DNA of 64,000 bases from Onchocerca volvulus (taxonomy: Eukaryota; Nematoda; Chromadorea; Rhabditida; Onchocercidae), in assembly GCA_000499405.2 (NCBI GenBank), contig HG738137.1, positions 3,596,001-3,660,000 of the forward strand, written 5' to 3'. A program made the position numbers and the translations under genes. Each line of letters begins with the position of its first letter. Positions within the stretch are counted from its first letter, which is position 1. Positions 58,040 to 64,000 of this stretch are shown in pieces. The notes beneath the pieces were generated by a model that worked only from the letters and a program-made list of their open reading frames with translations, was not told the DNA's origin and searched no databases.

Positions 58040-61000
58040 GCCTTTATACGATGAATACAGGAGATTCTTGTATAATTTTATCCTATGCCACAATTTGTGT
58101 TCTGGAATAATGTTCACTTTCCTATCATAACTGCACGAAATTCTTAGATTAAGAAATTGATGCGAACTCTATTTACTCAATCATTTAAGAAGAGTAACCC
58201 TAAAACTTGAAAAGTTTATTTTAACGATAAGACTTCTCTACTCATCTATTCTAAATTTGTTACACAACTGTAGTTCGACATTAAGTTTTAAATTAGAATG
58301 CATAATTTTACTGTGTGATTATTCCTTGTTTAAGTGGCTTCGTGTCCTCATTAAACCAGAAATTTTTGAATCATAAATGTCATTAAAAAGTACATTATAT
58401 CAACAAACGAAACCAGTTTTTTTTGTTTTCAACTGTTTCAAGGATATAGTAGGAAAGTAAGCATTAGAATGATATGTAGATTTTTTTATGAGGAAGAAAG
58501 ATTCTTCATTTATTCATTTTTCCTATTCCTTTACGCACACGAAACGGGTGATTAAGCTGCACAACGTGCATGCATACCTTAGTTGCTACTATAAGGAATG
58601 TTTGCTGCTGTATTGGAAGAGTTGGATGCTGTCATCGTTTGAAAACAGCATTCGAACCGTGCAATAAGACATGATTACCAACATTTCGCAATGTTATCGT
58701 GATTTTTTTCGTCTCCATCATCTGCACTGCAACAGGTTTTCAGTTAATTGCACACTTCAACAGACACGATATACACAAGAAAGGTAACACATTACAGTTA
58801 TCATCATGTCATTTTGGAGACTCATATCCTGTTTTCAGTTTATTTTACACATTGCAAATACCTCAATTTTGTCTTATTTCTCATGGGATCATTTTGTAGC
58901 ACATAGTTAGTAAAGAGATATCAGATTTTTTTTCTTTTTTTGTATAGCATAGAAAATTGAATTTTTCTGGCGCAAAAGCTGGATTTCGGTTCGTACTGAT
59001 TTGCATATTAGCATCAACTTATTCATTCCAAACACCAGAAATGGTTTATTTTTTTGATTTTACCTGGATATGAATTTCATTCAATTCCACTTCGCAAATC
59101 TTACGTGTTGAGGAAAGACTGATCGAAGACAGAAATTTCCTGTATGTACTTCTTGGATGTTCTATATCTAATTCTGCAAATTTTCATGGTGCCAGAAAAA
59201 TCACAGGTTTTTGTTCAAATAATGTGCAAAATTAAAAAAAAAAAAAAAAAGTGTTTACTTGTAAAAAGAAAGAATTTTTGATGATTCACTTGCCAGATTT
59301 GTGTTCGTTACTCATAAACATGCTGTGGTCATTTTATGTTTCAATCATTTTTTATAAGCTTTTTCTATCATATGTCCGGAAATAGTTATTACGAATCCAT
59401 TCTGAAAGTTAGAATGTGATAATTAAATCTGAAACTAGATTGACATGTACCAGATGAGCAAAGCTTTAATGCTGGTTTTTCTGTGCTAGTTTACTGTAAT
59501 TCCAAAACTACGATCTTCGATTATTTGAGAATCGGAAATATAAAAAAAGGAGTAAGTAGCCAAAGGAAGCCTTTCTGTAGCAATTCTTAAAATTCTTAGT
59601 TATGATAATCTAAAAAGTAATAGTTCGATTAAAACATTTCTTTAGTTCAATTCGTGATAACTCTTACTGAGGCAGTGCTGTTACGGATCTTTTGTAAACT
59701 GTTTCTGTAGAAAAATTTTTGTTAAATTGTTTTATATTTTCTTGGCATTGTGTTATAAAACTGCTCTACCTCGTATCTGTTTTCTTTTTTCTATCAAAAA
59801 TTACTTGTAGAAACATTCGTTTGTTTTAATAGACAAGAGGTGAATAACTTTAATTTTTTTTTTTCGGTTTGTATTACTGTCTTTTGTTTGTACTGTGTTC
59901 ATTTTTGACGTCGTTCATGCTCTACCTGGTATCGTCTGCTCTGAGGTTTTTTTCTTAGTTGTTGTTATCATTGCTACAATTCAGGGAAATTATGCATGTG
60001 TTTGAAATGGGAAATTTTCAATAACTTTCTCAGAATATGAGGAATTGAAAAGAAAAGTGATATTAAATAAGGTGGTGTTGTTTCAATTAAAAAAAAAAAA
60101 AAAAAAAAATATCGTAATGAAATTGCTTTTCCTGTCTTGATGCAATCCAACATTCTATGATTGATGTATTTGTCAACTGAAAAAGACACAGCTCGTACAA
60201 CAGGATTTTTGTATGTTTCTTATTTTTTATGCTGCAACTTCCAGCTGTTACTTTTTTAATAGGGATATGAATGCGGGAATTTTTCATGTCATTTTTCTTT
60301 TAATTTTTTCTTAACTTTGGCTTTTTTCATGAGTTCCTCGCTTTTCCATTTTTTGCCTGCTGGATTCATTGCCGCTATACGGAACATTGTGCATATTTGT
60401 TGTTAAGATGTTTTGTTTTATATCATTTTAATGAATTTTACCACTTTTATGGGTTTGGAGATCAATGCGGAACAGTTATTGTTTTAAAAAATGCTTGTAG
60501 AAGATTAGGCATAAATGCATTAGGATTACGTGCTGTACAGTTCGTTACTGTTGCTTTTCGAATGTTTGATGTTGCGTTATATGCAATAGAATTAGCGCAA
60601 CAGCATCAATCGTATTATGCAGCGGAACTTGAACTTTCGGTATAATCCTCTCTACTTACAAAAATATATTCTTTTCTTAAATGTTGTTTAGTCACTCTTT
60701 ATTTGAAATGTAAAATGTTCTTCGTAAAACATTTTTTATGAGGGAAAATTGTAAATTTTAATTTTTACGGTCAGTTGTTCGTTTTATCATTCTTCTAATT
60801 TTCATTATATGTACTATTCTGATTTTGCTTTTTTCCACAATTTAAATAAAATGATGTTAACAAAATGCAGTTTAACACCATAAATTGATAATTCAGTCAT
60901 CAAAACTGTTTTACTTTCTACTGCACTTTTTTATGCAATGTAAATGAGGGCAACCTTAGAAATCATGGCAGTTAAATCATACTTGATTAGAAGAAATGAT

Positions 61001-62761
61001 AGTCATAATAAATACACCCAAAGTAGTGCTGTCCAGCCAGTATTTCAAATGGTCAGATATAAAGATGGGGAAAAAAAATGCATCCATGCGCAAGTTAATC
61101 ATTCTATCTAGCAATTCAAAATGTTTATGAAATCAGTTATCAGTTTGTTCCTGTTTGCAAATTTAGGTAATCTAAGGAATTTATACTAATGTTAGGTGAA
61201 ATATCTGTTTGAATTAATATATCAGCAAATTCTCCCCTAATTATATCTATTGCTTGTCAAATAATAACTCCTATATTTTAACCAGATGTGCTGCGTGAAT
61301 TTCTCTTTTCAGCATTTGTTAGATAAAGGATTGCGTAGTTTGAAAGTTAGCCAGTAATTGATCATACTTATGAGATAATTAAGCAGTTGAAGTCTTGCAA
61401 ATCTATTTCAAAAATTCCATTTTTGCAAATATTTTACATATCGGGAACGCATTTCTGGGAATAGTATTCTCAACAAAAATATTGCGTAGAGGATTGTATT
61501 GTGCTGTTTAGTTGGAGATATTTTGCTGCACATTATAATATGGAATAAATGAAATTCTATTTTATACCATGAAGCATTTTCCATTAAAAGAAATTTTGAA
61601 GAATTGTTTGGAAATTTTCGGATACATGGTTATTCTATGATAAGAAGATAAGTAATGGAAGTGGAGCAGATAGTGGATTTCAATAATAATTTCTCAAATA
61701 AGGCGGCTATCAATGTACTGTCATTCCTAACGTCTAATTTGGCATCATCTGAAAAACAGTACTATCAGGTGATCATTTCTAGCAATAGCTATAAAGTATA
61801 CAGTCGTACAACTAGTAAATCTTTACTGTAATTGTTCCTGAAAAGAACAGAACAGATATATTGAAGATCGATGCAAGCTGTTATGCATTATTATCCAGAA
61901 AGAATGAAAAAATGAAACAGAAACAGAACAGAAGAAAGAAATTTAAAAATAGACGAGTGTTTGGGAAAGGGATAGCGAATTTGAAATTCTATTAAAGCTT
62001 TCGCAATTCACGAAGAACGACCGGAACAGCATCTTTTTTCCAACGATGTATATATTTCGCTCTTTCGATGTTTTAATGTTCATACCGTATAATCTCGCCG
62101 ATATTTTATGTAATTGATCAAACTTAATGATCGTTTCAGTTAGCGCAATTATAAGTGACACTTTATGGCAAAAAAGATTTCCACTTGAAGGTAGAGATAA
62201 ATTCGCTTCATAATTCCTATAATAATGTCAATTCTTTCGTGTCAGAATTTATAATTCGGTAGACATACCTCATTGCATGTTGTTTCTGGTTGTTTCTTAC
62301 GTACAATTATCGATCAGTTCTAACATTCAGATTTTATAAAATTGAGAGAAAATGAAAGATAGCTTTGAATTGTCATAAAATAGCATTCTCTTGTCGAATG
62401 AAGAAAGGTTACAACTAATAATGAATCAAATGATTATTTCGCTACTATCACTTTAAAATGAAGAATAATCCACTAGTGGCTTTTTTTTTTTTTTCTGAGA
62501 TGAAATAAAATATTTTATTTCAAAAAACTCCGTCTTTAAATTTCGTCCATTACCAAAAACTTTAAATAATATCCGTGGTTTTAAAACAAAGCAATTAATA
62601 AAAACAAAAAACAATTGGTCTTTTTTTCTTTTTCTAGTCAGCAAAATTTTAATCCTCAAATGACTGGATAATACAAGATCAGAAGTTCTGCACTGATATT
62701 GTTATGAAATGATAGTAAGAAACATCACCGAAACACCTGAGATGAAATTAACATATGAATA
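58040..62761. other. daf-16 3' UTR and intergenic DNA
   Basis: AT-rich, with poly(A)-like tracts at about 59235 and 60089-60109. No clear AATAAA lies in the first 500 bases after the daf-16 stop, so the polyadenylation site is not placed. One unassigned protein-like frame lies at 60397-60645 and is listed separately. Nothing else is recognised. Confidence 0.5.
60397..60645 (+). CDS. Unassigned protein-like open frame
   Basis: The second half reads smoothly as protein, for example ACRRLGINALGLRAVQFVTV and FDVALYAIELAQQHQSYYAA, with higher GC than its surroundings, and ends LELSV before TAA. A donor-like GGTATAA overlaps the end (TCG|GTATAA), so it could be an internal exon. The listed start is a TTG; no in-frame ATG opens it. 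I cannot assign a family or link it to aak-2 or daf-16. Confidence 0.2.
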   Translation: MLLRCFVLYHFNEFYHFYGFGDQCGTVIVLKNACRRLGINALGLRAVQFVTVAFRMFDVALYAIELAQQHQSYYAAELELSV

Positions 62762-63354
62762 ATGGATTACCAGTCTATGTATGGGACGGAGGGACTTTTT
62801 CTAGAGGGAGGTTCAGCTCCATCAAGTATGTCCCAGGTAGTATTCAAGAAAACTACAAGACCTGATGCAGGTCGGATGGCTCTATTGCATTATACAACCA
62901 CTCTTCTACTATCATATCCTTTAGATAATATCTGTGTAGAAACAATAGCACTGATGACTGCAAGATCAAAGCAATGAAATGACCTATCGACAGAAGTTAA
63001 ACCTTCCACAGGTGACAGTCACCTATCCCCTCCCCACTTCCGCACTAACAGAATCAAATAAAATAACCAGCCGTGCTGTTGAACGTTGTTCGTGTCTTAG
63101 AATGGATGGTGCTGCTGGCATTGCGCCAGCGAGAGATCAAACATTGAAATTGGACTTTCGGCTATCTGGATAAATCCATTTGTGTTTTTCGACTCGCCGG
63201 GTAAATCCATCCTATTCACTTTCAACTCTTTGAATAAATCCATCCTACAGATGCCGAAAGCAAATTGTTTGGAGATGATTGGTAGTTGCATTGCGTTGGT
63301 TATTGTTTGTTGTGGTCATTTGCTATGAAATTTAAGAATATGATATTTTTGCAG
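62762..63354 (+). promoter_or_regulatory. Upstream region of the AMPK gene, possible leader exon
   Basis: A GC-richer segment just upstream of the kinase start. 62762-62836 opens with ATG, reads MDYQSMYGTEGLFLEGGSAP and ends at a CAG|GTAGTA donor. Joined directly to the exon at 63355 it would be out of frame, so it is not accepted as coding. The repeated AATCCATCCTA / TAAATCCAT motif at 63170-63245 occurs three times. Promoter or 5' UTR is the likeliest reading. Confidence 0.3.
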
Positions 63355-63358
63355 GAAA

Positions 63359-63759
<401 letters not shown>

Positions 63760-64000
63760 TAGGTTTCTTCTTTGGCATTATTTTCATATTTTATGTTGCA
63801 TTCGATTTATTTCCTTTTTTTTCTTTTTTTTTTTATTTGTATAATTTTTAAGCGATTCGGATTTATTTTTTTATTCAGTCCTTTATTATTCTTCTCACAC
63901 AGCGATTTAGAACGAAGAAAGATTTTATTTCTGAAGTCTAAATGATGCAGTGCAGTTCTTGAATTCTTTTCATTTATTTTTCTGTTATCGTTAAATCAAC

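Noticed and set aside
58630..58680. GGTTCGAAT on the minus strand, like a tRNA B-box
   Set aside because: No A-box, acceptor stem or anticodon arm could be folded around it.
62762..62836. Possible first coding exon of the AMPK gene (MDYQSMYGTEGL...)
   Set aside because: It has a plausible donor, but joining to 63355 gives the wrong frame, so it is left as possible leader.

Overview
This 64 kb window is AT-rich nuclear DNA from a nematode. The evidence is a complete FOXO/DAF-16 gene with the two-isoform layout known from Caenorhabditis elegans, the first exons of an AMP-activated kinase catalytic subunit (AAK-2 type), spliceosomal introns and short 5' leaders next to good acceptors. The base composition, long introns and a BEL/Pao element would suit a parasitic, possibly filarial, nematode, but that placement is inference. 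Most long ORFs in the window are chance readings of AT-rich DNA. I built the genes from splice sites, reading phase and remembered family motifs.

Layout. 622-11909 (minus): a nine-exon DHHC palmitoyltransferase of the ZDHHC3/7 (GODZ) type, about 298 residues. Its fourth intron splits the cysteine codon of the DHHC motif and is 8.7 kb long, because it holds a decayed Helitron (about 2.5-10.3 kb, minus) that is itself interrupted by a BEL/Pao LTR retrotransposon (4135-8335, plus). The BEL insertion has a perfect 5-bp target duplication, ATGCC. 11.9-30.1 kb: AT-rich DNA without a convincing gene, with a minisatellite, a long hairpin and a MITE-like repeat. 30.1-31.1 kb and 41.2-41.7 kb: GC-rich islands that I read as candidate promoters or non-coding first exons of daf-16. 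Between them lie a few weak exon candidates.

44.2-58.0 kb (plus): daf-16. Isoform b starts at 44438 (608 residues) and isoform a at 52725 (743 residues). Each isoform brings its own N-terminus, its own first AKT site and its own N-terminal half of the forkhead domain. Both then splice in phase 0 to the common exon at 54454. 63359 to the window edge (plus): the start of an AMPK alpha gene.

DAF-16 and AAK-2 belong to the same longevity, stress and dauer network in C. elegans, where AKT restrains DAF-16 and AMPK activates it. Here the two genes are neighbours about 5 kb apart. Every statement about homology rests on motif recognition from the sequence; no database search was possible.
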